A DNA stretch of 64,000 nucleotides from a virus. Under the pieces are notes generated by a model that saw nothing but the letters and a program-made list of their open reading frames with translations, was not told where the DNA came from and did no database searches. Below, in pieces: positions 17,179-26,522 of this stretch. The number at the start of each line of letters is the position of its first letter. Positions within the stretch are counted from its first letter, which is position 1. The stretch spans positions 1-64,000 of IMG/VR virus record IMGVR_UViG_3300005663_000037, one strand, 5' to 3'. The translations under genes were made by a program, and so were the position numbers.

Positions 17179-18471
17179 TTATTCGTTTGTAAAGAGTGAT
17201 CTTATATTGCCATCTTTTACAAAGGAAGGAGTTCCATTACTATTACCAGAGCCGCTTCCTTCTCCACCAAGTTTAGGCGATTTAACTTTAGACTCCCCAA
17301 ACTTGATTATTCTCTTATTTCCTATCTTAATCTTTGTACCCCCTACTCCGGGCATCTTAAAGTCTAACTGTACAATTCGATCTAGAAATAAAAGTTGTTC
17401 TGTAGTTAACTGACTCCAATCATAGGATACTTGGGTAACGGCCCTACCATCTTTGAGCTTTACAGTCTCCTTATTTAGATAGTCACTAAATTGATTCAAC
17501 TCATTTTGAGGAATAACATGACCTAGCAACTTACCTCCTTGTATAAGAGTATCTACCTCTTTATTTACCGTCTCTTGCTGTTTGACAGCCGCTTGTAGCT
17601 GAATGTTTTCTGCTTCAAGTGCCATCTGTACCGAATTATCTTGAGCTAGCTTCATTGCTTCTAATCCCGCTTTGGATCTTTCAAGTAACTTCTCACCTGA
17701 TTTAGCCAGAGTTACTAGATCCTCAACCTCCTCTTTACCAATTCCTTTAGATACAAGAGACTCTCTATATACAGCTTCTTGTTGCTCCAAATTATCTTCT
17801 GCAATAGCAATGTCTGTATATTTATTACCTTGGTGTTTGAGTTTAAATGTATCTAAACTCTTTCCGGCCTTTTGATGTTCATAAAGTTCCTTCAAGAGAG
17901 GATTCTGATTTAATAAACCATCTGCACCTTCTAGTAATGTTGTGTCTCTGAGTTTATCTCCAGCAGCAAATAAAGCTTCTTCTGTATCTTCAGTAGTGTC
18001 AGTACTTAGTCCATACCGTTCAGAAAACTTAAAGATAAAAGTTTCCTTCCTTACAGCTTCATTATAGTCCGTTAAGAACGTTACCTCTTCTGTAGTTCGA
18101 TCAGCTTCTGGCTTTTCATTTATTCCAGTAGCCATTGTGTCATAATGCGTACTTAGAAGAGTATCTTCTTCTTCTGTTCGTTCTTCCGGCTTCTTGTCAG
18201 CTATTTCTGCAATTTGTTTCTCTTCCTCTGTAGCACCTTCATTACCTTCTGACCCACCGGCTGCTGCCGCCGCTGTTGCTGTCTCAGACGCTGCCTTTTC
18301 CGTAGCAACTCTTTCTGCTTCAACTTGCTCTGGTGTCTTACCTTCAGTACCCTCACCACCGGAGCTAGATCCCGACTCCGCACCTGTTCCTTCAACTATT
18401 AACCCCGTAGTTCCGGCTCCTGCAATACCATCCGCAAGCTTGTTACCTGTACTTCCTTTAATTTCTTCCAT
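17179..18471 (-). CDS. Scaffolding protein candidate
   Basis: The 430-residue protein is highly acidic and low-complexity at its N-terminus (residues 15-125, rich in Gly, Glu, Ala, Thr). Helical coiled-coil-like sequence follows (about 190-310, for example MALEAENIQLQAAVKQQET), and the C-terminus is basic (KIKIGNKRIIKFGESKVKS). Acidic helical proteins with a basic C-terminal capsid-binding end, encoded between portal and capsid genes, are typical scaffolds. A prohead protease domain was not seen. Confidence 0.55.
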   Translation of the reverse strand: MEEIKGSTGNKLADGIAGAGTTGLIVEGTGAESGSSSGGEGTEGKTPEQVEAERVATEKAASETATAAAAAGGSEGNEGATEEEKQIAEIADKKPEERTEEEDTLLSTHYDTMATGINEKPEADRTTEEVTFLTDYNEAVRKETFIFKFSERYGLSTDTTEDTEEALFAAGDKLRDTTLLEGADGLLNQNPLLKELYEHQKAGKSLDTFKLKHQGNKYTDIAIAEDNLEQQEAVYRESLVSKGIGKEEVEDLVTLAKSGEKLLERSKAGLEAMKLAQDNSVQMALEAENIQLQAAVKQQETVNKEVDTLIQGGKLLGHVIPQNELNQFSDYLNKETVKLKDGRAVTQVSYDWSQLTTEQLLFLDRIVQLDFKMPGVGGTKIKIGNKRIIKFGESKVKSPKLGGEGSGSGNSNGTPSFVKDGNIRSLFTNE

Positions 18472-18529
18472 TAGTTACTAATTTAATCATAAGTTACGTA
18501 CTATACAAATATTTGAATGTGTTAAGTTT

Positions 18530-20842
18530 CTACTTCTTTTGTTTACCTTCACCTGAAACAGGATTTTTTAATTTCGTTTTATTGTCCTCTTTGTTCTGTC
18601 TCTCATCTGAGGCTATCTTCATTCTCTTTGTTTCTTCTGTTAATCCTGTAGAGTCTGGTTCTGTTACTGATCCTGTAGAACTGGCTGTTTCAAAGCCACC
18701 AAACTCCGTAAAGGCTCCTGCGTCCCCACTGGAAGCAACCTCAGCTTTTCTCTTACTATCTGCTTCTTTCTGCTGTAACGTCATTAACAACAGTTTCTCC
18801 TCATGCTCTCGGTCTGCTTGTTTCTCTGCTTGCTCTGCTTGAGCAGCAGCAGCCTGACTTTCCTGTAAAGACTGTTCCATTTTCTCCATCTCCTTAATCA
18901 ACTTCTCCATATTATTCCCCTTAAGTATCTTAGCTACCTGAGAGGGAGTTGCTTGATTCTGGGCAAAAGCCATACTCTGGGACTTAAACATGTCTAAGTT
19001 CTCTTTATCTGTACCTGAACTGGACACATGAACTAAGTAGTCACCGTGTACAATCTGTTCTGGATTAACATCCAGAAATGCCCTTGAACCATCACTTCTT
19101 ACATAATGAGCTTTCTTTCCTTCTGAGAAGGCAAAGGATGATAAGTCAAGACAACCTTGTAAATCAGACTCTTGGTATTCATCATACTCTACAAAGATCT
19201 CCTCAGTCATAATAGTACCACGATAGATACTTTCTTCCATTGTACCCTTACCCTGAGAAGAATCTGACTCTCCACGTCTTTGTCTATTAACACCAACAGA
19301 ATTTTCCCACTCACTTTTATTATATTCCAGGAAGCCACTCATTTGACTTATATACTGATTTAGAGAAGCGTCTAATATCTTAATAGCATTAAGATGAGCA
19401 ATTGCATTCTTATCACTTGGATCTACCCATAGAATACCATTGGCCTGAGCGTAGTAAAGAAGACTTTTTTCATCATGCTTATCCCCTATTAAACTAGTAG
19501 GAAGAATAAGTAACTTGTCTAGGTTCTTAGCTATAACTCTCTCAAGATGATAGTGCATTACATTATGCTTCATCTGATAAGGATAACCCTTTTCAACAAT
19601 ACTCTTATTATCTACTACCATACTATTAAATGCCCTACCATTATAAGGATTCTTACACTTCTGGGGCTTACCAGCAGGTGCTCTTGTAATAGGAAGAGGT
19701 CTATAACCAACGTAATGTTCCCCATCTATTATATAGATCTCCATCTTCTGGTCTCTCCAATCCCAATCCACACTCTCATATTTAGTAGGCAAATAATCTT
19801 CATCTACTTCATGCTCTACCAAAGTTCCATCTATATCAGGAACAGTAACTATTCCTACCTTATGCTGCCCTGTCCATATAACATGCTCAACAAGAATATC
19901 TTCTGCCGAATGATAGGAAGTATCTCCGAATAGGTTCTTCCACATTGTCTCCCGTGCAATAGTTCCCATACCCGTAATGGTATTATAGTCACGTCTTGTA
20001 CCAGAAGCATTAGTTATTCTTTCCTCTAGAAGCTTACTTACAGCTTCAAAGCCCTTGACTCCGGTAAAGTTATCAAAGACCTCATTTATATTCATTCGGG
20101 TTATTCTCTTAATAGCTGGTGCATCTTCTAAAAATCTAAGACCGGTCTTATGCAAATACTTTATTTCATGTGGAGAAACCATCTTCACTTCCACGTCATC
20201 TTTCCAAACTCTCTTATAGGAACAAACCCAATTAGTTACTAGAAAGTTATAAAACCCATCTCTAAACTCAGTAGGAATCTTATTATACCACATAATATAA
20301 TCTAGACTGTCCTGACCTTGAATAGATAAGTCATCCTGAAGAGTCTCAGTTTCTTCTTGAATCTTCTCCATTGACTTTGGTTGCTGTGTGGGATTCCCTT
20401 TCTCGTCCAGAGGCTGTCCAACGTCTATTCCCTCCAACTGAGCTTCATTTCTATAATCCATCTTGAGAACGTTAAGAACCTCTTCAGCTTCATACTCCTT
20501 TTTCTTACTCTGTATGTCACTATTCTGAGCTATCACCTGTGAGTTTATATAACGTTTTCCCTTTTCACCTAACATAACCATTAGGATAGGAGAAATAATA
20601 TCCATATTCCTTACTTTAGCCGGGTAACCCTGTAGCTCCTTACGTCTGGTGTTTTGAGGATTAACTACATACATATAGTCACTAGCTTCGAGCCTACCGG
20701 ATGCAACCTTATATAAAAAGGAAGACTTATCAGTATCTATTCCTCTACTACAAACAGACGACCAATAGTCACCATTCTCTTTTTGCCAGTCCTTAGTCTT
20801 CTGCGATGCAGGGATGCGTTGTTTCGGTCGAGTAACTGTCAT
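18530..20842 (-). CDS. Portal protein
   Basis: The 770-residue protein follows the terminase large subunit gene and precedes scaffold and capsid genes. It has the portal layout: helical N-terminal clip/wing, a central region with WYNKIPTEFRDGFYNFLVTN and VKMVSPHEIKYLHKTG, and a long Gln/Ala/Glu-rich helical C-terminal tail (about 655-770). This tail runs MEKMEQSLQESQAAAAQAEQ and so on, a crown/barrel-like extension. Its ATG lies 50 nt inside the terminase gene, so the two are translationally coupled. The length is in the upper range for portals. Confidence 0.75.
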   Translation of the reverse strand: MTVTRPKQRIPASQKTKDWQKENGDYWSSVCSRGIDTDKSSFLYKVASGRLEASDYMYVVNPQNTRRKELQGYPAKVRNMDIISPILMVMLGEKGKRYINSQVIAQNSDIQSKKKEYEAEEVLNVLKMDYRNEAQLEGIDVGQPLDEKGNPTQQPKSMEKIQEETETLQDDLSIQGQDSLDYIMWYNKIPTEFRDGFYNFLVTNWVCSYKRVWKDDVEVKMVSPHEIKYLHKTGLRFLEDAPAIKRITRMNINEVFDNFTGVKGFEAVSKLLEERITNASGTRRDYNTITGMGTIARETMWKNLFGDTSYHSAEDILVEHVIWTGQHKVGIVTVPDIDGTLVEHEVDEDYLPTKYESVDWDWRDQKMEIYIIDGEHYVGYRPLPITRAPAGKPQKCKNPYNGRAFNSMVVDNKSIVEKGYPYQMKHNVMHYHLERVIAKNLDKLLILPTSLIGDKHDEKSLLYYAQANGILWVDPSDKNAIAHLNAIKILDASLNQYISQMSGFLEYNKSEWENSVGVNRQRRGESDSSQGKGTMEESIYRGTIMTEEIFVEYDEYQESDLQGCLDLSSFAFSEGKKAHYVRSDGSRAFLDVNPEQIVHGDYLVHVSSSGTDKENLDMFKSQSMAFAQNQATPSQVAKILKGNNMEKLIKEMEKMEQSLQESQAAAAQAEQAEKQADREHEEKLLLMTLQQKEADSKRKAEVASSGDAGAFTEFGGFETASSTGSVTEPDSTGLTEETKRMKIASDERQNKEDNKTKLKNPVSGEGKQKK

Positions 20843-22979
20843 TAGAAAATTGTCTTGTGTTCCATAAACTGTCTTTATCCGTGTTCTCAGTAGGTCTAGT
20901 AGGAGTTCTTTCCTCGTAGAGTAGTTCCTGTAAGAAATACATACCTACTCTCATACTCGCAACTCTATCAAAGTTACCAATTAAATTGTATTGACACAAC
21001 TCCTGTAACAAGCCCAAATCATTAATCGTATGGTAATTGAAGTACTCTTCTCCGTCTTCATTTATCCATCTTACCTTATATAACCACTTCTTAAAGAATA
21101 GATCACCTTGTCGCTTCACAGTGTCATTTCTACCAGACGAAATCTTAACTCCAAACTTTCTCTTAGATCCTGTATTGGGTTTCAGCGTCTCATCATAAGC
21201 CATCTGAAATTCATCTTGAAGCATATGAGTAAGATTCTTTCTCTTAGCATAACCTATTATATCCCCATCCTCATCATTCTCAAAAGCTATCTTGGCATTA
21301 AAAGCGACCGCTAGTTTAAAGATAGTATGGTTAAAGTCTTCCTGACCATCTGATCCAGGAGGTCTGCCCACGTAAGAAGCAGCTAGTATATCTCCCCTGT
21401 CTCTAGTAAAGTTATTCTCTACCTTAATCATATACGCAGCTCCTAGTGATACACCGGTAGACTCAGCAAACCTATAAGCATCTACGTTAAGGATATAAAG
21501 ATCAGGAGGGATAATTCCCTTTATCTTAACCGGTTCTTCATACAATAGAATTGCACCAGTATTATCTACTCTCTGACTATGTGGGTACGTCCATACTGGC
21601 TTAAGCTTATCATCCTTATAAAATTTTACTGACTTATCCCTAGGTTTTCCTATCCACTCATACCTACCAACAATAGGTAATGATCTGAATAAGCCAGTAC
21701 CTTGTACTCTATTTCTATGTGCAAGAAGACCTTTAGAGATAAATGGATTGCTTCTTGTTTCTAATAAGGCTTCACTAGGATTATAAGGGTTCTCAGACAT
21801 TTCCAGAATCAAATCCAGGGGCTCTGTAGATTTAGCAGCGACCTTTCTTTCTTTCTCTCTAAGTGCCTTAACCGGGCCAGTAAGACTATTACCGTCTTTA
21901 TCTTTATACTGAGGATTCTTAATAGAACTAGTAAAGAGCCCTATATCTGTACCCTCCATACCAGGATCATACACGTTATTAAACCTTAGCATATTATGAG
22001 TAGAGGGATTGTACATCAATGCTCTTAATCCAGCAAGGTTAGCTTCCTTATCTACCTTCACATTCTTAGAACCTTCCTTTCTAGACCCTCCTGTACCGAA
22101 CACTACAATAGTTCCAAAGTTATAATCTACCTCCTCTACCGACGGTCTACCTTTCTTTATTACTTCTAGTAGACCAGGAAACATCCCTGCCTCTTCAATA
22201 ACAATAATCTTTCCCCTCTTACCACGAGCCTTGTCAGTATTATCCTTGAGAGTAACCCCCATAACTTCTGATTTGTAACCTCTTTCTTTCCCATCTCCAT
22301 TATCATAAGATGCTCTCCAATGCATCTTAGAAGTATCCTTCTTGAAGTCACTACTTTTTGCAAATCCTAGGGCATGTTCATTAACAAACTCTCTGTAGTC
22401 AAGGAACTTATTTACTATACCATCCTTGGTTAAATACTCCGTTTCAAAAGCATAACAGAAAGACTTACTACCTCGTATACAAAAGTAGTTTCTTGCTGGT
22501 AAAGCACCCCCCTTAAAACTCGCACCAACCCCTCTAGGTTTTAACCATGTCATATGATGACCACCTGATAGGTTATCTTCTTCTTCTATAAGTTCAAGGT
22601 CTATGGGTAACTTCTTATAGTCTTCTAATGTTATCCCATACTCTGCTATGTCTAGAGAAGTGAAGTATCTATAGTCCTCATCCCAGAAGTCCGGGAAAGT
22701 GTAAACTCTCTCTCCGGCTTTCCGAGCATTAGTAGGACGGTTCTTAGTCACCACTCCATAGTCTGAAGCTCTAACTAACCAGATAGGACAAAAATTTAGA
22801 TACCAATAAAAATAGCCGGAGACTTTTACACCCCCGACTTCGTATCCATGCAGCGACCTATATTGCTGCTCATCCCACCAATCATGCCAGTACGGAGAGC
22901 CCAGTTCTCCGTCATCATACCTTTTGTGTTTTTGAAAGTATACTGCTTCCCGTCTGAACTCTTCCGTATTAACTAACAT
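20793..22979 (-). CDS. terL: Terminase large subunit (ATPase and nuclease)
   Basis: The 728-residue protein carries a Walker A-like loop WLKPRGVGASFKGG (about 145-158), Walker B and catalytic glutamate in GKIIVIEEAG (about 256-265), and coupling motif VVFGTGGSRKE. The C-terminal part has acidic residues of the RNase H-like nuclease, including LYILNVDAYRFAESTG and AFENDEDGDIIGYAKR. It powers DNA packaging at the portal. The 3' end overlaps the portal gene by 50 nt. The Walker A lacks the usual GKT order, as in several large-phage terminases. Confidence 0.85.
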   Translation of the reverse strand: MLVNTEEFRREAVYFQKHKRYDDGELGSPYWHDWWDEQQYRSLHGYEVGGVKVSGYFYWYLNFCPIWLVRASDYGVVTKNRPTNARKAGERVYTFPDFWDEDYRYFTSLDIAEYGITLEDYKKLPIDLELIEEEDNLSGGHHMTWLKPRGVGASFKGGALPARNYFCIRGSKSFCYAFETEYLTKDGIVNKFLDYREFVNEHALGFAKSSDFKKDTSKMHWRASYDNGDGKERGYKSEVMGVTLKDNTDKARGKRGKIIVIEEAGMFPGLLEVIKKGRPSVEEVDYNFGTIVVFGTGGSRKEGSKNVKVDKEANLAGLRALMYNPSTHNMLRFNNVYDPGMEGTDIGLFTSSIKNPQYKDKDGNSLTGPVKALREKERKVAAKSTEPLDLILEMSENPYNPSEALLETRSNPFISKGLLAHRNRVQGTGLFRSLPIVGRYEWIGKPRDKSVKFYKDDKLKPVWTYPHSQRVDNTGAILLYEEPVKIKGIIPPDLYILNVDAYRFAESTGVSLGAAYMIKVENNFTRDRGDILAASYVGRPPGSDGQEDFNHTIFKLAVAFNAKIAFENDEDGDIIGYAKRKNLTHMLQDEFQMAYDETLKPNTGSKRKFGVKISSGRNDTVKRQGDLFFKKWLYKVRWINEDGEEYFNYHTINDLGLLQELCQYNLIGNFDRVASMRVGMYFLQELLYEERTPTRPTENTDKDSLWNTRQFSNDSYSTETTHPCIAED

Positions 22980-22989
22980 CTTTACATAG

Positions 22990-23193
22990 CTACTTCTTGA
23001 CTTCAGTTAAAAACCCTTTCTCATACATGTCCTTAAATTGATCAGGACAATTTTCTTGGTTCCAAAGAATCTTAAGATTTAGACCTTTTAATACAACTAT
23101 TATATCATTAATAGTTTTAACTTTCTTAAAGTCTATTTCAAATTCTCTGTTAGTAATCAGAAAGGTATTAGTTTTAAATTTTAAATCTTTCAT
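22990..23193 (-). CDS. Small unknown protein next to terminase
   Basis: A 67-residue basic protein (MKDLKFKTNTFLITNREFEID) with alternating hydrophobic residues suggesting a small alpha/beta fold; it contains the phrase ENCPDQFKDMYEKGFL near the end. It lies between the candidate small terminase and the large terminase. No family recognised. Confidence 0.5.
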   Translation of the reverse strand: MKDLKFKTNTFLITNREFEIDFKKVKTINDIIVVLKGLNLKILWNQENCPDQFKDMYEKGFLTEVKK

Positions 23194-23222
23194 CCTCTAT
23201 ATTTATTAAAAGTTTTACGTTG

Positions 23223-23834
23223 TTAATCTTCTCTAAGATGTGTTACCCTTCCTCCTTTACGATGCTGCCTAGTTTCAGTCTGTTTCTTTACCCTAGTAAG
23301 GGAAGTCTCTACCTTTTCAATGGTAGCAGGTATTTTATCTGCCATATCTACCAACTTGTTTATTGAGGTCTGAACGAGATCCATCGTACCAATATCTAGT
23401 CGTTCTGGATTATCTCCAAGCATTGCTTCTAGATTTCTTTTCAACCCTTGTACAAAAACTAAGCTCAATCTAAGAGCCGATACAAGTACATCCAGAGCTT
23501 CAATATCAGGAACATACTCTATTTTCTCAAACCTCTTACAGGCAGCCTGAAACTCCTTAGACTTAACATCCTTTTCCTCCAGGTGTGCAACTTGAGCTAG
23601 TATCTTAGCCTCTTTACCTGATCTTCCGTAATAAGGGCTTTTAAAGGAACTCATAAAGAAGACTCCGGCCATAAGTGCCGTTGCTCGTCTCTTGCCTATG
23701 TCGTGTGACATCCCTCGTCTTCTAGCACTAGCTATTAAGTCCTTGAACTCTACAATAGTCCTAGCTTCCGGATTAAAAACTGGAAGATCAGTTCCCTGAT
23801 CAATTATTATTAGATTGTGTTCTACCGACTCCAC
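23223..23834 (-). CDS. Terminase small subunit candidate
   Basis: The 203-residue protein is largely helical. It has a basic N-terminal segment (ASARRRGMSHDIGKRRATALM), a central helical block and a heptad-like helix (about 145-185) that could form an oligomerisation coiled coil, ending in a basic tail KGGRVTHLRED. Position two genes upstream of the large terminase and this layout fit a small terminase. No clear helix-turn-helix was identified, so this is inference. Confidence 0.4.
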   Translation of the reverse strand: MESVEHNLIIIDQGTDLPVFNPEARTIVEFKDLIASARRRGMSHDIGKRRATALMAGVFFMSSFKSPYYGRSGKEAKILAQVAHLEEKDVKSKEFQAACKRFEKIEYVPDIEALDVLVSALRLSLVFVQGLKRNLEAMLGDNPERLDIGTMDLVQTSINKLVDMADKIPATIEKVETSLTRVKKQTETRQHRKGGRVTHLRED

Positions 23835-24030
23835 TACGTCTTATGTTTTTCTTGTTAACAAATCTTCCTAAATATGGAAGCCTTATTTCTTCCGTCCCTT
23901 CTTTTATAACTTTTTCTACTAACTCAAATTGAAACAGACAGGCATGTTTTACTACTTCATAGGAAAGATCAGATTTACGGGCGATCTCACTAATAATACT
24001 GTTTATCTTATCATTTCCACTATTTAACAT
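23800..24030 (-). CDS. HU/IHF-like DNA-binding protein
   Basis: The 76-residue protein matches the small DNA-bending fold: MLNSGNDKINSIISEIARKS resembles the first helices of HU/IHF, followed by LSYEVVKHACLFQFELVEKVIKEG. Next come IRLPYLGRFVNKKNIRRSG, which corresponds to the conserved P-x-L-G-x-F hinge of HU proteins. The DNA-binding arm is short, so it is a minimal or divergent member. Such proteins are encoded next to packaging genes in several Bacteroidota phages and could help packaging, replication or chromatin control. Overlaps the next gene by 35 nt. Confidence 0.65.
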   Translation of the reverse strand: MLNSGNDKINSIISEIARKSDLSYEVVKHACLFQFELVEKVIKEGTEEIRLPYLGRFVNKKNIRRSGVGRTQSNNN

Positions 24031-24063
24031 ACTGCAATATAGTAAATATCCTACACCTATATA

Positions 24064-24282
24064 TTATATACGGTAAATTTTTTCACATTGAGTACACTTT
24101 AGATACCTTAATTTACCCGAGCTAAAAAACCGTAGAAATTCTGTTACCGTCCGGCACTTATCACAGAACTGGACTAAACCTCTAATCATGTCGATAGCAG
24201 AGCTAACAAAAGAACTAGGGGTAACCTTATTAGAAACTACCATCTGTTCCTTACGAACTGACTTCCTATAATCAAATGCCAT
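24064..24282 (-). CDS. Small zinc-ribbon protein
   Basis: This protein has two cysteine pairs, FCDKC and KCTQC, separated by about 23 residues, as in a zinc ribbon. The ATG at 24282 (MAFDYRKSVRK) is preferred over the ATG at 24303 because it reduces overlap with the upstream gene to 11 nt. Length is then 72 residues. It could bind nucleic acid or another protein. No family named. Confidence 0.6.
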   Translation of the reverse strand: MAFDYRKSVRKEQMVVSNKVTPSSFVSSAIDMIRGLVQFCDKCRTVTEFLRFFSSGKLRYLKCTQCEKIYRI

Positions 24283-24784
24283 TGATACCAGGGAATTTAG
24301 CAATTACCTCAAAGGCTCTTATACCATACAAATCTACATCCTTCAAATCAGGAGCAAACTTTTCTAACTTATGAGGTAAACCAAAAGGAAAAGGAAAGGT
24401 ATCTACCTGTATACCGTCACCTACTTTTAAATCTAACCCTTTTACTCTTCTTCCATTTTCCAACTCCACTCCCTCTATAAGCTCACTGTTTCTATCCCAA
24501 TCTACTACGATATGATAATTCTTTCGCATCTCTGAACGTGTCCAATCAGATCCGTCCATACTCTTTATTAATATCCCACCCCTAGTAGCTTTCTGTATCA
24601 TTGGATATACCACAATAGTATTTTGAAAAGGCGTAACCTTCATAAGCTCATAAACCTCTATAACATGACTAATAAACTGCTTGGCATCCTTTATCCGTTT
24701 CAATTCCTCCTCTGCATCTTTCTTAAGCCGTTCTACTTCAGCAGCATTCACAACCATACCTACACTTTTTCCACCTATACTCAT
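24272..24784 (-). CDS. GroES-like co-chaperonin candidate
   Basis: The 170-residue protein has a helical N-terminal extension (residues 1-45). A GroES-like core then runs MKVTPFQNTIVVYP and ATRGGILIKS (about 48-75), later VKGLDLKVGDGIQV (about 112-126), then LYGIRAFEVIAKF near 152-164. This order (P-L-x-x-x-V-V-V, then GGI-L, then VGD, then the closing strand) matches GroES and phage co-chaperonins such as T4 gp31, which adapt host GroEL to fold the capsid protein. The mobile-loop region is different and longer. Its operon contains the virion genes, consistent with that role. Confidence 0.5.
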   Translation of the reverse strand: MSIGGKSVGMVVNAAEVERLKKDAEEELKRIKDAKQFISHVIEVYELMKVTPFQNTIVVYPMIQKATRGGILIKSMDGSDWTRSEMRKNYHIVVDWDRNSELIEGVELENGRRVKGLDLKVGDGIQVDTFPFPFGLPHKLEKFAPDLKDVDLYGIRAFEVIAKFPGINGI

Positions 24785-25818
24785 AGTTTCTCAATTATTT
24801 TAGTTAATACTACTTTATCCATTTTTTCTTGTTTCTTTATTTCCTCAATCAAATCTAGATCTACAACATCCGTAATAGCCTCATCTAGTATTGCAGTCAG
24901 AATATCCGGAGGAAGAGCATCTAACTCCCAACTAACTCCTCCATACTTATTCATATACCCTTTAGCTCTAGGATCTTTTATCTTTGCCGGATCGGGAGGA
25001 AGATCATATTGTTCTATCTGCCCTAGGGTAAGAGCAATAGATTCAACAGTAAGATACCTTCTCATATAAGCCTTGGTTGCGTCATAATTACCCTGATTCC
25101 TACCTATTCTTATAAGAAACCTCTTATCCTCTAGTAGTAGCTCCATGTCTTCTTCATACTCCTCAGTAGTAATGTATTTATTTAAAACCCTCTCAAAGTC
25201 TCGCATCACTCTTGCCCCCGACATCATTGTTAAAAGCCGATCCTCTATATCCCGTATCATGTCTATACCAGATGGATCGTGGTCGCCCATATAGATAATC
25301 CTAACTGGTATACCAATTCTTAGATAATAATACATTCGTTCAAACCCTTCATAGATAGCCGTTATCGAGGTATACCCTCTATTAACCATTAGATTGATAT
25401 GATACTTACTAGTCACCGGATACAGAATACCAGATAGTGCATCTTTCTCTGTCCAAACTTCTATATACTCTGACTGTCCTTCCATTCTGTCAAGCCTATA
25501 CACATCATGTTCATTTTCAATAGCTTCCTTTGGATCACTTACAGCGTAAGGAATCCTAGGTCGTCTAACTCTATCCTCAATAGCTGTCCAATCTACGAGA
25601 CCGCTCAATCTTCCTTTTGTTAATAAAGAACCAAGTCGATTGTACTCTGTTACCTTATTAGAAATCTCCTTCATTGTTACTAGTCGATAGTATAATTGTC
25701 GTAAGGTCAGGTTATACCCCTTTTCTATATAATCATTAATTATACCATTTACCATATCCAGTCTAGCTAGACTCATTTCCTTCAATGTTATTGAATGATC
25801 AAATATTTCTTTTCCCAT
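24781..25818 (-). CDS. Topoisomerase VI-A/Spo11-like (Mini-A type) protein
   Basis: The 345-residue protein shows both halves of the type IIB topoisomerase A fold. Residues 38-46 read TLRQLYYRL, matching the R-x-(I/L)-Y-Y catalytic-tyrosine motif of the winged-helix 5Y-CAP domain. The TOPRIM domain follows, with E124 in EVWTEKDAL and the D-x-D pair D179/D181 in YMGDHDPSGIDM. Later GGVSWELDALPPD is also conserved in phage members as I remember them. This family makes double-strand breaks or passages with a B-type ATPase; stand-alone A-like proteins are known from mobile elements. No adjacent B subunit exists here, but a GHKL-like protein is encoded at 53468-54865. Overlaps the next gene by 4 nt. 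Confidence 0.65.
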   Translation of the reverse strand: MGKEIFDHSITLKEMSLARLDMVNGIINDYIEKGYNLTLRQLYYRLVTMKEISNKVTEYNRLGSLLTKGRLSGLVDWTAIEDRVRRPRIPYAVSDPKEAIENEHDVYRLDRMEGQSEYIEVWTEKDALSGILYPVTSKYHINLMVNRGYTSITAIYEGFERMYYYLRIGIPVRIIYMGDHDPSGIDMIRDIEDRLLTMMSGARVMRDFERVLNKYITTEEYEEDMELLLEDKRFLIRIGRNQGNYDATKAYMRRYLTVESIALTLGQIEQYDLPPDPAKIKDPRAKGYMNKYGGVSWELDALPPDILTAILDEAITDVVDLDLIEEIKKQEKMDKVVLTKIIEKL

Positions 25819-25920
25819 AGTTATTTAATTAATTAGGTAAGGAAGAGGAAGATACTGAGTAGAGTACCCTCCTCATTCCTATTACCTATCGTCTTCCCAC
25901 AGACGTTGCAAACACTGTCT

Positions 25921-26178
25921 TTATTTCCTTGGTTCTATCTTCTCTCTCAGTTCATCATCTTCTATTAGATGGAATAATACTCTACACCCATCTTTAACTC
26001 GTTTAAATGGAATCTGTACCTTAAAGTACTTTCTAAAGAAAGGGTCTATAGGATAACTCATTTTAAGCTCACTAGAAAGTTCTCCCGCCGGAGGGCCACA
26101 AAACAGTCCTATACGAAGCAAGTATCCTAGACTCACAGTCCCATCTACCTCTTCTCTATCTGTTATCCTCTCTCCCAT
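25921..26178 (-). CDS. Small unknown protein
   Basis: An 85-residue protein starting MGERITDREEVDGTVSLGYLL with a mildly basic second half (KYFKVQIPFKRVKDGCRVLFHL). It lies 5 nt from the HExxH protein gene. The following 100 nt before the topoisomerase-like gene hold no startable gene. Function unknown. Confidence 0.5.
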   Translation of the reverse strand: MGERITDREEVDGTVSLGYLLRIGLFCGPPAGELSSELKMSYPIDPFFRKYFKVQIPFKRVKDGCRVLFHLIEDDELREKIEPRK

Positions 26179-26182
26179 GTCT

Positions 26183-26509
26183 TTATATCTTAGCAGAGCT
26201 TAATACTTGATGAAGAACCATTGCAAATCTACTAACAAAAACTTCATCCTCACTCAATTTCTTATAACGTAAATCATTAAGAATATAATGCACAACCTCA
26301 TGCCAGAAAGTAGTTTCTATCTTAACCGGATCTATATCTTTACCGTCAAATCTCTTACTTAATAGTACCTTTGATTCAGCATATAAGGCCAGTCCGTAAC
26401 TCCCGTCTGCATCACAGCGTTCCTGATCAAACACTACTTTTATTGTCTTTCCAAATAACTGAAACTCCTTAGGAATTGATGGAGACTGTTTTTTAGTTAA
26501 TAGTTTCAT
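26183..26509 (-). CDS. HExxH zinc metallopeptidase-like protein
   Basis: The 108-residue protein has FWHEVVHYIL with H70, E71 and H74 forming the HExxH zinc site, preceded by a beta-rich N-terminal part (FGKTIKVVFDQE, GSYGLALYAESKVLLS). The layout is like short ImmA/IrrE- or SprT-type phage metalloproteins: strands, then the active helix. A third zinc ligand may be the later H99 or E87. It could process a repressor or act structurally; the target is unknown. Confidence 0.7.
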   Translation of the reverse strand: MKLLTKKQSPSIPKEFQLFGKTIKVVFDQERCDADGSYGLALYAESKVLLSKRFDGKDIDPVKIETTFWHEVVHYILNDLRYKKLSEDEVFVSRFAMVLHQVLSSAKI

Positions 26510-26522
26510 ATATGTTTAAAGT

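Noticed and set aside
25819-25920. Frame with VCNVCGKTIG in the gap before the topoisomerase-like gene
   Set aside because: No in-frame start codon; a zinc-finger fragment cannot be supported.
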